Counted from the stretch's first letter, positions 8,921-18,369 are shown. The stretch is DNA of 64,000 nt from an uncultured Acidimicrobiales bacterium (GCA_937922785.1 CALAJQ010000017.1:109248-173247); one strand, 5' to 3'. Notes: generated by a model from the letters alone, not told the origin. Program-made: numbers and translations.

Positions 8921-10213
8921 ATGGTTGAAATTCTAAAAGACGCAATTGCAAAGGGCGTCCACGGCGCAGACTCAGATCTGTCGAATCTTGTCGGTGGCAT
9001 CCTCAGCGAGATCGAGTCTCGAGGCGAGGCTGCGGTTCGAGAACTCTCGGCAAAATTCGACAACTGGGAGCCCGAGTCGTTCCAACTAAGCGAAGAGCAA
9101 ATTCGAGACGTTGTCGCGTCAGTCGATCCCGAGACCATTGAAGACATCAAATTTGCGCAAACCCAGATTCGCCGCTTTGCCGAGGCTCAGCTGGCGACGA
9201 TGCACGACGTCGAAATCGAGACGTTGCCCGGAGTTTTCCTCGGGCATAAGAACCTGCCTGTGTCTGCTGTTGGGGCCTATGTCCCCGGAGGCCGTTACCC
9301 CATGGTCGCATCGGCCCACATGAGTGTGCTCACTGCGAAGGTTGCCGGTGTCAAGAGAGTTGCGGCTTGCACGCCACCAATTGACGGAGAGCTTCCAGCG
9401 GAAACAATCGCGGCAATGCACCTTGCCGGCGCTGATGAAATCTACATCCTGGGCGGAGTCCAGGCCGTCGGCTCGCTGGCAATCGGAACCGAGTTCGTAG
9501 ATTCAGTTGATGTACTGGTTGGCCCCGGCAACGCATTCGTGGCTGAAGCCAAGCGGCAGCTCTACGGTCGGGTCGGAATTGATCTCCCCGCCGGCCCGAC
9601 CGAAACTCTGCTGCTTGCCGATGACACCGTCGACGCTGAAATGTGCGCCACAGACCTCCTTGGTCAAGCCGAACATGGCCCAACTTCGCCTGCTGTCCTG
9701 ATCACAACCTCAAGAGCTCTTGGTGAGGCCACAATCGTTGAGGTCGCAAGACAGCTTGAGACGCTAGCCACCGCCGACGTCGCCTCAGTCGCCTGGGAAA
9801 GCTACGGCCGGGTCATTGTGGTGGATGACAACGCAGAAATGCTCGAGTTGGCAAACGAGCTTGCATTTGAACACGTTCAGGTCATGACAAATGACGATGA
9901 CTACTTCTTGGCCAACATGGTTAACTACGGGGCGCTGTTCCTGGGGCCAATGACCAATGTCTCCTACGGAGACAAAGTCATCGGCACGAACCACACGCTC
10001 CCAACCCAAGGCGCTGCTCGATACACCGGGGGATTGTGGGTAGGGAAATTCCTGAAGACATGCACCTACCAGCGGATCACTAACGCTGAATCCAGCGCAA
10101 TCATCGGAGAGTATTGCAGCCGACTTTGTGCCATCGAGAACTTCGCTGGCCATCAAGCCCAAGCAGACATCCGGGTTCGCCGTTATGGAAAGTCTGAAGT
10201 CGGCGTCGAATGA
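8921..10213 (+). CDS. HisD-family NAD-dependent dehydrogenase, catabolic type
   Basis: 430 residues. All histidinol-dehydrogenase active-site residues are found: zinc ligands Q249, H252, D351 and H411, and the catalytic pair E317-H318. The C-terminal segment [20 protein letters not shown] resembles the HisD subgroup that includes sulfopropanediol dehydrogenase HpsN rather than biosynthetic HisD, and no other his gene is nearby. The family oxidises a primary alcohol to the acid in two NAD steps. It stands in a LacI/ABC-importer locus and overlaps the SDR gene by 4 nt (ATGA). A role in polyol or sulfonated-polyol oxidation is inference. Confidence 0.82.
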   Translation: MVEILKDAIAKGVHGADSDLSNLVGGILSEIESRGEAAVRELSAKFDNWEPESFQLSEEQIRDVVASVDPETIEDIKFAQTQIRRFAEAQLATMHDVEIETLPGVFLGHKNLPVSAVGAYVPGGRYPMVASAHMSVLTAKVAGVKRVAACTPPIDGELPAETIAAMHLAGADEIYILGGVQAVGSLAIGTEFVDSVDVLVGPGNAFVAEAKRQLYGRVGIDLPAGPTETLLLADDTVDAEMCATDLLGQAEHGPTSPAVLITTSRALGEATIVEVARQLETLATADVASVAWESYGRVIVVDDNAEMLELANELAFEHVQVMTNDDDYFLANMVNYGALFLGPMTNVSYGDKVIGTNHTLPTQGAARYTGGLWVGKFLKTCTYQRITNAESSAIIGEYCSRLCAIENFAGHQAQADIRVRRYGKSEVGVE

Positions 10214-10950
10214 CTAGCGAGCCAACCAAGACCGCAGTAATCACTGGTGCCACCGGCGGCATCGGGTCTGCAATTGCGCGTAACCTGGCGGCCGACGGGA
10301 TGGCGGTCACCGTGGGCTATCGCAGTTCCAAACGTGCCGCCGAAGAAGTAGTGGACACGATGGCTGGTGCTGGTCATACCACTGCGCGGATGGACGTGAG
10401 CGATTCTGGCTCGCTGACGCAGTTGGGAGCGTCCTTCGACGAGCTGGATGTTTTGGTGAACTGTGCCGGCGTGACTCAACCTGTTGCCCATGACGATCTC
10501 GATGGTCTGACCGACGAGACCATTGACCAGATCTTTCAAACCAATTGGCGTGGCCCGTTTGCATGCATCAGAGCATTTAGGCCCGCGCTCGAAGCCAGCG
10601 GCGATGCTGTTGTGATCAACATTTCCTCCATCGCCGCGGTTACCGGACAAGGTTCTAACGTGGCCTACTGCGCTTCTAAAGCAGCGCTGGACTCAATGAC
10701 CCGTTCGCTGGGTAGATCGCTTGCTCCGGCAATCCGAGTCGTTTCAGTTTCGCCTGGTTGGGTGCGGGGCGAGTACGCAGATCGAATGGAGCCAGCAATT
10801 CTTGAAGGTCATCAATCACAAACCCCACTGCAGAAGCTGGCTACCCCAGAAGACGTCGCCAGTGCCGTAAACGCCGTGGTTAACTATCTACCTATGACAA
10901 CTGGATCGATCGTTGCCGTCGATGGCGGCCGTCAGCTGGGCGCTTCATGA
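10210..10950 (+). CDS. Short-chain dehydrogenase/reductase
   Basis: 246 residues. The Rossmann nucleotide site TGATGGIG lies at 12-19 and the catalytic residues are S139 and Y152-x3-K156 (YCASK), followed by SPGWV; DVSD at 61-64 is the usual adenine-contact region. A classical NAD(P)-dependent alcohol/ketone oxidoreductase. It overlaps hisD-like (ATGA) and the bicupin gene (ATGA), so the three are translationally coupled. In the context of a HisD-type enzyme it may interconvert the secondary hydroxyl of the same substrate. Confidence 0.88.
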   Translation: MTSEPTKTAVITGATGGIGSAIARNLAADGMAVTVGYRSSKRAAEEVVDTMAGAGHTTARMDVSDSGSLTQLGASFDELDVLVNCAGVTQPVAHDDLDGLTDETIDQIFQTNWRGPFACIRAFRPALEASGDAVVINISSIAAVTGQGSNVAYCASKAALDSMTRSLGRSLAPAIRVVSVSPGWVRGEYADRMEPAILEGHQSQTPLQKLATPEDVASAVNAVVNYLPMTTGSIVAVDGGRQLGAS

Positions 10951-12077
10951 CGGCGATTGAGAGCAGCTACACAGTGCTGCCAGAAGATGTCGACCGTCGC
11001 GTCATCGAGCCCGGTTCGTTTGTGGCCGACACCGAGGCCTTTATTGACGTCCGCATCCCAGGGTCAGTCGGCAAAGCCTCTTACTCGTTCATCGGTCCTG
11101 GCGTTTCCCAGAACGATGACCAAAGCATAAACCTGACCGAGCCTCACGGCTTTAATGTTGGCGGCGCAGCGATGCCCCATGGCGTAGTTAACAACCCGCA
11201 CTTGCACTACACGGCCGAAGTATTCATCTGCACCAAAGGTTCCTATCGCTTCTTCATCGGCGAACACGGTGAACAGCACATTGACGTCAACGAAGGCGAC
11301 GTGTTCTCGGTGCCAACTTGGGTGTTCCGTGGCTTCTCAAACACCGGGCCTGACGACGGGTTCATGTTTGCGGTATTGGGAGGCGATGACACCGGAGGAA
11401 TAATCTGGGCCCCTCATATCCTTGCGGCTGCGGCAGAAACCGGTCTTTACCTGGGCAAGGACTACTCGATAATTGAAGCCACCAACGGGTCAGCCCCCGC
11501 TGACGTTATTGCCCCGCTCACCGCAGCCGAGTTGATCAGTGTCGACTCATATTCTGATGCTGAGCTACAGAACCAGCTAGTCCGGCCTCGGGATCTGGAT
11601 TGGGCCGATCATGGCCTTTTGTCTTCGGTCCTTGAGAACCACGACGTAAAGGTCGCACCGGTGATTGGGCGCGGCATATCAGAGCACCGACGCCACCTCG
11701 CCCAGGTCATGAACGCTCACGGATTTTCTGCGGAGTGGCTCAAGATTGCGCCTGGTAGTTCAACCGGTTTCCATCAACACGACGACACCCAAGTGATGTT
11801 CCTCGTCGAGGGCGATTTTGAACTATCAATCAACAGGGGATCAGATCTTGTCTCCAGAAGGCCATCAACAGGTTCCATCGTTTCGGTGCCTGCAGGAAGC
11901 TGGCGCGATCTTCGAAACGCTGGCTCAACTGAAGCTCTTGCTTTGGTGGTCTGTGGCGGTGACGCCCGCACAGTGCTCAACTGGGATGAAGACATCGTCG
12001 CGGCTGCTGGTTCAGCTGGATACGCGATAGACGCAAACGGCTATGTCGCACCGACTCAAATGCTGGGGCTCAAATGA
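10947..12077 (+). CDS. Two-domain cupin protein
   Basis: 376 residues with two cupin barrels. The first has metal-ligand-like H85-x-H87-x3-E91 (HLHYTAEVF) followed by GDVFSVP; the second has FHQHDDTQVMFLVEGDF near residues 275-290. Bicupins include dioxygenases, isomerases, decarboxylases and sugar-acid enzymes, and the sequence does not decide among them. Translational coupling to the SDR argues for a step in the same pathway. Confidence 0.75.
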   Translation: MTAIESSYTVLPEDVDRRVIEPGSFVADTEAFIDVRIPGSVGKASYSFIGPGVSQNDDQSINLTEPHGFNVGGAAMPHGVVNNPHLHYTAEVFICTKGSYRFFIGEHGEQHIDVNEGDVFSVPTWVFRGFSNTGPDDGFMFAVLGGDDTGGIIWAPHILAAAAETGLYLGKDYSIIEATNGSAPADVIAPLTAAELISVDSYSDAELQNQLVRPRDLDWADHGLLSSVLENHDVKVAPVIGRGISEHRRHLAQVMNAHGFSAEWLKIAPGSSTGFHQHDDTQVMFLVEGDFELSINRGSDLVSRRPSTGSIVSVPAGSWRDLRNAGSTEALALVVCGGDARTVLNWDEDIVAAAGSAGYAIDANGYVAPTQMLGLK

Positions 12078-12123
12078 GCTTCACGAATTCTCAAAACAAG
12101 AAAACACCTAACAGGGGAGAAAC

Positions 12124-13530
12124 ATGAGAACAGCAACACCAAAGTGGTGGCGTATTTTCGCCATCCTTTGCGCTATCTGTCTGACTGCCGCAGCGTGTGG
12201 CAGCGACGACGAAACGAGCGCAACAACTGAAGCAGACTCCGGTGCTGAGACCACCGAAGCTATGGAGGATGAAGACGAAGAGTCTCCAGACACCACAGCA
12301 GCGATGGAAGAAGCAGGATTGATCTCTGACGAGTGTGCAATTCCAAACCCAGCAGAGGTTCAAGAGATTGACGTGATGGGTTGGGAGTTTCCAATCATCG
12401 AGCAATACGCCAAGGAATTCGAAGACTGCGAAGAGGGCAACTACAGCTTCAACCTTCAGTTCCTAGACTCTTCAGCCGCTCAGGACGCGATGCGTCTTGA
12501 TGGTGCTTCAGGTTCACCAGAGTTCGAGCTCTACCAGGGTTCGAACAGCTTTATCGTAGAGATGGCCAACACCGGCGCACTTATGCCGCTGAACGATCTC
12601 ATCGAGAAGTACAGCGACGAGTACGGCCTAGCTGACATTGATGACGCTTTCTGGGACTTCATGTCCATCGACGGCAACATCTATGCAGTTCCAATGGTGT
12701 CGAACACAATGCACCTTTTCTACAACGAAACCATCCTCAACGAAATTGGTGTGGAAGTTCCCACAACATTCGAAGAGGCATTGGCAACTTGTGCACCAAT
12801 CCAGGAAGCCGGTTATGACGCTGGATTCTTCTACAACCTTTCAGCCAACTGGTCATGGCGAATCGAGTTTGACTCTGTACTTGGTTCATTGGGTGTAGAT
12901 CCAATTGACGAGGCAACTGGTCAACCAAACTTCAACAGCCCAGAAGGCATCCAAGCTGCCAACACACTGAAGTCATTCCTGGACGATTGTGGCGGCAACA
13001 CTGCTGCGACTTACAGCCTCGATGACATGCAGGCAGGCTTCCAGACCGGCGAAATCATCCTTGGTCACACCTGGGCATCACGCGCCGGTGCAATGGATGA
13101 TCCCGAAGCATCAACAGTTGTAGGCGAGATCCAGTACGCGCCAGCCCTTAGTGGTGGCGTCAAGCTTGCATCTCCTGCATACGTTGACGGCTGGGGTATC
13201 CCAGTTGGCGCCGACGGCGACATTGACGCTTTGTTCCTAGCGATCATTGCTGCAGCCGACCTTGAAAGCCAAGAGGCTGCTGCAGAGTTCGGTCTAGTAA
13301 CTCGAGCCGGTGTAACCAACCCGAACGGTCCACGTAACGCTGCTGCTGCTGAAGCCAGCTTGGTAAATGGCAAGGGTCCAGACCTTGGATCTGCTGCTGC
13401 TGCTATTGCTCGTGCTCAATTGGGCGACGCGCTAATCAAGATCCTTGACGGCACTTCGGTTGAGGATGCGTTGGCAGAAGCCGAAGCTGCTTACCTCGAA
13501 GAGGCTGAAGCTCAGGGCCTTCTGAGCTAA
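12124..13530 (+). CDS. Extracellular solute-binding lipoprotein, carbohydrate ABC importer
   Basis: 468 residues. A signal peptide ends in the lipobox LTAAAC (lipidated C25), followed by an acidic, Thr-rich linker (to about residue 65), then a family-1-type binding domain (NGNIYAVP-like ligand loop as DGNIYAVPMVSNTMHLFYNE). It captures the substrate outside the membrane for the two permeases and the ATPase downstream. The RBS GGGGAG is strong. A 15-bp hairpin follows the stop. The ligand is unknown; the family mostly binds sugars, sugar alcohols and glycerol derivatives. Confidence 0.87.
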   Translation: MRTATPKWWRIFAILCAICLTAAACGSDDETSATTEADSGAETTEAMEDEDEESPDTTAAMEEAGLISDECAIPNPAEVQEIDVMGWEFPIIEQYAKEFEDCEEGNYSFNLQFLDSSAAQDAMRLDGASGSPEFELYQGSNSFIVEMANTGALMPLNDLIEKYSDEYGLADIDDAFWDFMSIDGNIYAVPMVSNTMHLFYNETILNEIGVEVPTTFEEALATCAPIQEAGYDAGFFYNLSANWSWRIEFDSVLGSLGVDPIDEATGQPNFNSPEGIQAANTLKSFLDDCGGNTAATYSLDDMQAGFQTGEIILGHTWASRAGAMDDPEASTVVGEIQYAPALSGGVKLASPAYVDGWGIPVGADGDIDALFLAIIAAADLESQEAAAEFGLVTRAGVTNPNGPRNAAAAEASLVNGKGPDLGSAAAAIARAQLGDALIKILDGTSVEDALAEAEAAYLEEAEAQGLLS

Positions 13531-13557
13531 TCAACGCTGCAGTTACCTAATGCAAGT

Positions 13558-13593
13558 TGGTGGCTGAGGGAGCATTGCCTCCCTCAGCCACCA
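13558..13593 (+). other. Strong intercistronic hairpin between binding-protein and permease genes
   Basis: Perfect 15-bp stem, arms TGGTGGCTGAGGGAG (13558-13572) and its complement (13579-13593), with a 6-nt loop. No T-run follows, and the downstream permease lies in the same direction with its own RBS. Most likely it stabilises the upstream mRNA or attenuates read-through so that binding protein is made in excess. Confidence 0.7.
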
Positions 13594-13639
13594 CAGGCTC
13601 ACGCAAGTCCGATTCAGTCGAATCAAAGGGGGAAAGACA

Positions 13640-14506
13640 TTGAATAGACGCACCTTCTGGGGGTTTACGCTGCCCAGCGTCTTCGTAATGGCAACGCTGA
13701 TGGTCGTGCCCCTAGTGGCCACGATCTGGCTGAGCATGAATCAGCTGTTCTTGCGTGACATCAACAACCCATCCTTCATCGGCCTCGATAACTATCGTGA
13801 AGTTCTTGGCGACGAAGAGTTCTGGGCTGCCGCCCGATTCACTCTTGTTTTTGTTGCCATAACTGTGCCAGTCCAAATGTTGATGGGGCTGGGTGTCGCT
13901 CTTCTGCTCGACACCGTCGAACGGGTGAGAGCCATATATCTCGCAGCACTTTTGCTGCCCTTTATCGTCACGCCAGTTGTTGGCACCCTTATCTATAAGG
14001 ACCTATTCGACCGAGGCGGTCTGGTTGCATGGCTTTGGGAAGTCATCTCTGGCGATCCGTTCATTGTCACTGCCAGCAACGTCAAGTGGCTAATAATCGT
14101 CCAGGCAATCTGGCACGTGATGCCCTTTGCCATGGTCACATTCTTCGCCGGGCTACAGACACTTCCCGGCTCCCGGGTTGAGGCGGCCTCCATTGATGGC
14201 GCAAGCTACTTCCGGCAGTTGTGGCATGTCACGTTGCCCCACTTGAGGGTGCTGATTCTGTTTGTGGCCCTTGTATCGATCATGGATGCCTATCGCGTTT
14301 ACGACAGTGTCTTTGTGTTTGCGGGTTCTCGCTTTACCGAGGCCCACACCCTCCAGGTCTACACCGTTGAAGTAGCCGTTGATCCTCAGATTGGACGGGT
14401 AGGCAAAGGCAACGCCATTGGTGTTCTAAATGTGATCGGCATCTTTGTGGTGTTGATTCCATTCTTAGTAATTAGCTACAAGGACCAGATTCGAGAGAGG
14501 CACTAG
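13640..14506 (+). CDS. ABC importer permease, MalF-type
   Basis: 288 residues with six membrane segments, starting at TTG 13640 behind AAAGGGGGAAAG. The cytoplasmic EAA loop EAASIDGASYFRQLWHVTLP couples to the ATPase. Typical of the first permease of carbohydrate ABC importers. The second permease starts 2 nt after its stop. Confidence 0.88.
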   Translation: MNRRTFWGFTLPSVFVMATLMVVPLVATIWLSMNQLFLRDINNPSFIGLDNYREVLGDEEFWAAARFTLVFVAITVPVQMLMGLGVALLLDTVERVRAIYLAALLLPFIVTPVVGTLIYKDLFDRGGLVAWLWEVISGDPFIVTASNVKWLIIVQAIWHVMPFAMVTFFAGLQTLPGSRVEAASIDGASYFRQLWHVTLPHLRVLILFVALVSIMDAYRVYDSVFVFAGSRFTEAHTLQVYTVEVAVDPQIGRVGKGNAIGVLNVIGIFVVLIPFLVISYKDQIRERH

Positions 14507-14508
14507 CC

Positions 14509-15585
14509 ATGAACAATCGAAATTTCGTCTCTCGTCTCGGAGTCCACTCGGTGCTGCTGGTGCTGGTGGTATGGAGCGTGGTTCCATTCCTTTGGGCGTT
14601 CCAGACCTCCATCAAGTTCACACGTGATGTGGCAGCGAAGACCCCAGTGCTGTGGGGGTACGAAACAACAGCCAACGCGTACAACGCATTCTGGTTCAAA
14701 GACGACGAAATCAACATGTTCAGCGTGTTGTACTTCATCGTGGCGGTGTTCCTCATTGCCGTTGTAATCGGGCAAATTGGTAAGCGGGTCACGGTCGGTT
14801 GGCCGTGGTTCACGGGAGTATTTGTCTTTCTAGCGTTCTCGCTGTGGATCTTTCCGAGGATCTTTGAGGTAGACAACAACTACCAATTCTTCATCAACTC
14901 GCTTGTAGTTACAGTGCTGACGGTGCTGATCTCAATCAGTATCGGGTTGCTTGCCGGCTACGGGCTTGCGCGTTACACCGGAATCTCCGGTGCTCTCATT
15001 CTTGTGGTTGCACTTGCGTTCAGGGCACTGCCAAGAAGCGCGTTTGTGCTGCCGTATTTCTTTGGCGCAAAGAGAATTGACCAGTGGTTAGAAAACACCG
15101 GAATTGCAGAGTGGGACTTCCCGCTTATCGACTTTCCGCTTATCGACGAGTTTGGAATCTTTGACTCTCGACTGGCCATCGTCATATCACTTGTTGCAAT
15201 CAATCAGCCGTTCACGATTTGGATGCTTCGAACGTTCTTTATGGACGTGCCTCGTGAAATGGAAGAGGCGGCGATGATGGATGGAGCGACTCGGTTTGAA
15301 GCGTTCCGCAAGGTCATCATCCCCATCATGTGGCCTGGGATCATCGCAACGGCGTTGTTCACGATGTTGTTGGCCTACAACGAGTTCTTGTTTGTTCGCC
15401 TGTTGGCTACGACGAACTGGACGCTCCCTGTAGCGATTGTCTCCCTTACTGGCGGCGAGAGTTCCAGGACGATCACCGAAGGTGCGGCCGCTTCAGTCTC
15501 GATCACGATGCCGATTGTGTTTGTGATCTTGCTGTTCCAGAAGCACCTGGTGAAGGGGCTTGGCGCGGGAGCGGTGAAAGGTTGA
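14509..15585 (+). CDS. ABC importer permease, MalG-type with an insertion
   Basis: 358 residues, about 80 longer than usual MalG-type permeases. The EAA loop (EMEEAAMMDGATRFEAFRKV) and the C-terminal core are normal. Extra material lies between the first membrane helix and the conserved core: two further hydrophobic segments at roughly residues 66-86 and 96-116. A second small insertion near 190-215 contains a duplicated FPLID unit from a 15-bp DNA duplication. Whether the extra helices interact with the binding protein or a partner is unknown. Confidence 0.87.
   Translation: MNNRNFVSRLGVHSVLLVLVVWSVVPFLWAFQTSIKFTRDVAAKTPVLWGYETTANAYNAFWFKDDEINMFSVLYFIVAVFLIAVVIGQIGKRVTVGWPWFTGVFVFLAFSLWIFPRIFEVDNNYQFFINSLVVTVLTVLISISIGLLAGYGLARYTGISGALILVVALAFRALPRSAFVLPYFFGAKRIDQWLENTGIAEWDFPLIDFPLIDEFGIFDSRLAIVISLVAINQPFTIWMLRTFFMDVPREMEEAAMMDGATRFEAFRKVIIPIMWPGIIATALFTMLLAYNEFLFVRLLATTNWTLPVAIVSLTGGESSRTITEGAAASVSITMPIVFVILLFQKHLVKGLGAGAVKG
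15121..15150 (+). repeat. In-frame 15-bp tandem duplication
   Basis: Two copies of CCGCTTATCGAC plus 3 nt (15121-15135, 15136-15150), encoding a doubled PLIDF/PLIDE inside the MalG-type permease. Confidence 0.8.
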
Positions 15586-15589
15586 TGGC

Positions 15590-16624
15590 TTGACTAACTT
15601 GGCCAGCGCAAAGGAGATAGTGCGGCGCTTTCACGCCGCGCTCGACAACTCCACTGCCGAAGAGCTTGAGGCGGTTTACGCCGAGTTCACCTCTTCTGAA
15701 TATCTGTGGCGGGGCGTTCAGCCCTTTGGAACTCAGCTGACTCCTGCCGACGTGGTCGAGGTGTTTTGGAAGCCAATCAGGGCTGCCTTTTCGCCAATCC
15801 AGCGACGCGCAGATGTGTTCCTCGCTGGAAACAATGTTGCTGACGCCACCGACTCGGTTTGGGTTTGTGAGATGGGTCATCTGCTTGGCCTGTTCGATCA
15901 GCCCTGGCTGGACATACCTCCAACAAACCGAATGTGCTTCCTGCGTTACGCCGAGTTCAATCGTGTGGAGGGTTCAGAAATCGTTGAGTCTTCAATGTTC
16001 ATCGACGTGATTTCTGTAATGTGTCAGGCCGGGGTGTATCCGTTGCCGCCCCAAACCGGGTCTTCTCATATCTATCCCGGTCCGATGACCCACGATGGTT
16101 TGTTGTTCGCAGAGCAAGATCCTGGTGAGGGTCAAAAGACGATGGATCTGGTCCATCGGATGGTGGAGGACCTGTCGGCTGCCAATGAGCACGCCAACGA
16201 AACTGGTGAGCACCGGGTAAAGGCCGACGTACTCAGGAAGACCTGGCATGAAGACATGATTTGGTCTGGCCCCGAAGGTATCGGTGCCACCTACACAATC
16301 GAGCGCTATCAGCAACAGCATCAGTTCCCGTTCCGATTCAATTTGGATGGCAAGAAATTCAACGGGCACGTGGCTCGGTTCGCAGAAGGAAATTACGCGT
16401 GTTTCTTCGGCTGGCCAAACCTCACAAACACAGCTACCGGTGGATTCTTGGGGATGACCGCAAGTTCAGTCCCCGCCGACATGCGCGTGGTTGACGTTTA
16501 CCGTCGCGACGGAGACAAATTGGCCGAAAACTGGGTGTTCATCGATTTGCTCTATTGGCTCTCTCAACAGGGCCTGGACGTGCTTCAACGCATGCGTCAG
16601 AGCCTAGGAATAGAAGGATTCTGA
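15590..16624 (+). CDS. Double-domain SnoaL/NTF2-like protein (paralogue A)
   Basis: 344 residues from TTG 15590, 4 nt after the permease stop with GAAAGG upstream. Two NTF2-like halves. The first ends around PGPMTHDGL; the second starts with the family element WSGPEGIG, then HQFPF, and ends with ENWVFIDLLYWLSQQGLDVL. The same elements recur in the proteins at 19517 and 20514 and, in part, at 16624, so these are paralogues. Such folds can catalyse hydrolysis, isomerisation or aldol chemistry, or simply bind ligand. No reaction is claimed. Confidence 0.75.
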   Translation: MTNLASAKEIVRRFHAALDNSTAEELEAVYAEFTSSEYLWRGVQPFGTQLTPADVVEVFWKPIRAAFSPIQRRADVFLAGNNVADATDSVWVCEMGHLLGLFDQPWLDIPPTNRMCFLRYAEFNRVEGSEIVESSMFIDVISVMCQAGVYPLPPQTGSSHIYPGPMTHDGLLFAEQDPGEGQKTMDLVHRMVEDLSAANEHANETGEHRVKADVLRKTWHEDMIWSGPEGIGATYTIERYQQQHQFPFRFNLDGKKFNGHVARFAEGNYACFFGWPNLTNTATGGFLGMTASSVPADMRVVDVYRRDGDKLAENWVFIDLLYWLSQQGLDVLQRMRQSLGIEGF

Positions 16625-17124
16625 TGGCCGGTTCGAGACCTCCACAGGGAGAGTTGACCAACAACACCGACATGACAAAGACAGCCGAGACCAAGGCTGT
16701 GATCGAAGGCATGGTCGATGGCCTTAACGACCACCGAATTGCCGACATTGGCGAGTTCTTTGCCCAGTCGTTTCGGTGGATGGGCAACGCAGGTTGTGGC
16801 ACCAAAGTTGGGTTGGAGCACTTTCAAGAAGGGTGGCAGAAGCCTTTTCAAGCAGCGTTCTCAGACAAGGTTTGTGTAGACGAGGCTCGGCTGTTTATGG
16901 GTGAATGGGCGGCCGCCTTCGGACGTCAAGAAGCGGTGCACAGCGGTGAGTTCATGGGTATCGCACCCACGGGCAAGCAAGTTGAAATTCGCTACATGGA
17001 CTTTTGGAAAGTTGTAGACGGAAAGATTCAAGACAATTGGGTCATGGTGGATTTTCCCCATGTGATGGCTCAACTAGGAGTTGACGCGTTCAACGGCGAA
17101 GGATGGGAGAAATACGATGGCTGA
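16624..17124 (+). CDS. Single-domain SnoaL/NTF2-like protein (paralogue B)
   Basis: 166 residues from ATG 16624, which overlaps the stop of paralogue A (TGATG) and has AAGGA upstream; the open frame begins earlier at 16555. It corresponds to the second half of the double-domain paralogues: WMGNAGCG, then GWQKPFQAAFSDK, ending DNWVMVDFPHVMAQLGVDAF. The isolated half suggests that the double proteins arose by duplication and fusion, or that this one assembles as a homodimer. Confidence 0.75.
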   Translation: MAGSRPPQGELTNNTDMTKTAETKAVIEGMVDGLNDHRIADIGEFFAQSFRWMGNAGCGTKVGLEHFQEGWQKPFQAAFSDKVCVDEARLFMGEWAAAFGRQEAVHSGEFMGIAPTGKQVEIRYMDFWKVVDGKIQDNWVMVDFPHVMAQLGVDAFNGEGWEKYDG

Positions 17125-18286
17125 TGTACAGCTAGAGAAGATCAACAAGATTTACCCCAACGGCTTTCATGCGGTCCACGACCTCACTCTTGACCTAGCT
17201 GATGGTGAGTTCCTCGTTCTCGTTGGGCCCTCGGGCTGCGGTAAGTCAACCGCTCTTCGGATGGTTGCAGGGCTGGAGGAAATAAGCGGTGGCGATCTCA
17301 TGATTGGGGACAGGCGCGTTAACGACGTTGAACCCCGTGACCGAGACATTGCCATGGTCTTCCAGAACTATGCGCTGTATCCCCAAATGTCAGTACGTGA
17401 CAACATCGGTTTCCCGCTTCGGTTGAAAAAGGTGGAGAAGAAGGCTCGCAAGCAGCAGGAGAATCAGGCTGCAGGAATTCTCGAGCTAATGGAACAGATG
17501 GACAAGAAGCCTGCCACCCTTTCTGGTGGACAACGTCAACGGGTTGCCATGGGCCGAGCCATCGTCCGGAGGCCCTCGCTGTTCTTAATGGACGAGCCGC
17601 TCTCAAACCTCGACGCCAAACTCAGAGTTCAGATGCGGGCCGAGATTTCCGGTATCCAGCGCGACTTAGGGGTCACGACCATCTACGTCACTCATGATCA
17701 AGTAGAGGCTATGACGATGGGTGACCGGGTTGCTGTGCTCAAGGACGGCCACCTCCAGCAAGTGTCTGACCCTGAGACGCTTTATGCCGAACCAGCAAAC
17801 GTATTTGTGGCCGCCTTCATCGGCTCACCTTCGATGAATCTGACCGAAGGCGTAGTTAGCGCCGACGGTGACAATTACAAAGTGACGATGGGAGACCAAA
17901 CAGTTGGGCTATCGGCAAGCTTTGTTGAGTCCCGCCCAGCATTATCTGGCTACTTGGACAAGCCAGTGATCGTTGGTTTCAGGCCCGAGGACTTGGAAGA
18001 TGCCGCTCTCATGCCTGGGCACCCAGCTGACCAAAGGCTGAAGGCAACGGTGGGCATACGTGAAGCTTTGGGAGCGGAGACTCTCATCCACTTCTCGATT
18101 AACTCCACTGCGGTTGATAGTGGAGACCCTGACGCCCTGGACGAACTTGGCGATGACTCTGAGACCCGTTGCACGGCTCGATTTAGTCCCAAAACAAAGG
18201 TCAAGCGAGGGGAAGAAATTGACATCTCGATCGTGTCTGATGCGATGCACTTCTTTGATCGTCAGACCCACTTAGCAATTCGCTAA
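17117..18286 (+). CDS. ABC importer ATPase, MalK/UgpC-type
   Basis: 389 residues from ATG 17117, overlapping the previous stop by 8 nt with GGGAGAA upstream. Walker A GPSGCGKS, Q-loop FQNYALYP, signature LSGGQRQRVAMGRA, Walker B LFLMDEPLSNLDAK and H-loop VTHDQ are all intact. The C-terminal 130 residues form the TOBE/MOP domain of carbohydrate-type ATPases. It energises the importer encoded at 12124-15585. Two SnoaL-like genes are inserted between permease and ATPase genes, which ties them to the transported compound. Confidence 0.92.
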   Translation: MADVQLEKINKIYPNGFHAVHDLTLDLADGEFLVLVGPSGCGKSTALRMVAGLEEISGGDLMIGDRRVNDVEPRDRDIAMVFQNYALYPQMSVRDNIGFPLRLKKVEKKARKQQENQAAGILELMEQMDKKPATLSGGQRQRVAMGRAIVRRPSLFLMDEPLSNLDAKLRVQMRAEISGIQRDLGVTTIYVTHDQVEAMTMGDRVAVLKDGHLQQVSDPETLYAEPANVFVAAFIGSPSMNLTEGVVSADGDNYKVTMGDQTVGLSASFVESRPALSGYLDKPVIVGFRPEDLEDAALMPGHPADQRLKATVGIREALGAETLIHFSINSTAVDSGDPDALDELGDDSETRCTARFSPKTKVKRGEEIDISIVSDAMHFFDRQTHLAIR

Positions 18287-18319
18287 GCGCAGAACCCGTC
18301 GAAGCCCAGCGATAAAACG

Positions 18320-18369
18320 AATCAGCCACAAAAACAATCAGCCATGAAGAGCAACCAGCCATGAAAACC
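18320..18369 (+). repeat. Three imperfect 16-17-nt repeats at the start of the methyltransferase gene
   Basis: AATCAGCCACAAAAAC, AATCAGCCATGAAGAGC and AACCAGCCATGAAAACC follow one another. The third contains the real start codon (18361). The second creates a six-codon frame (ATG 18344) whose TGA overlaps that start as ATGA. Confidence 0.6.

Noticed and set aside
8921..10213. Histidine-biosynthetic histidinol dehydrogenase
   Set aside because: Family and active site agree, but no his genes are nearby, the regulator is LacI-type and the C-terminal pattern is that of the catabolic subgroup.
13558..13593. Operon-ending terminator
   Set aside because: No T-run, and the permease and ATPase genes of the same importer follow directly.
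18344..18364. Leader peptide gene for attenuation
   Set aside because: The six-codon frame has no biased codons and no alternative hairpins; it is more simply a by-product of the repeat.
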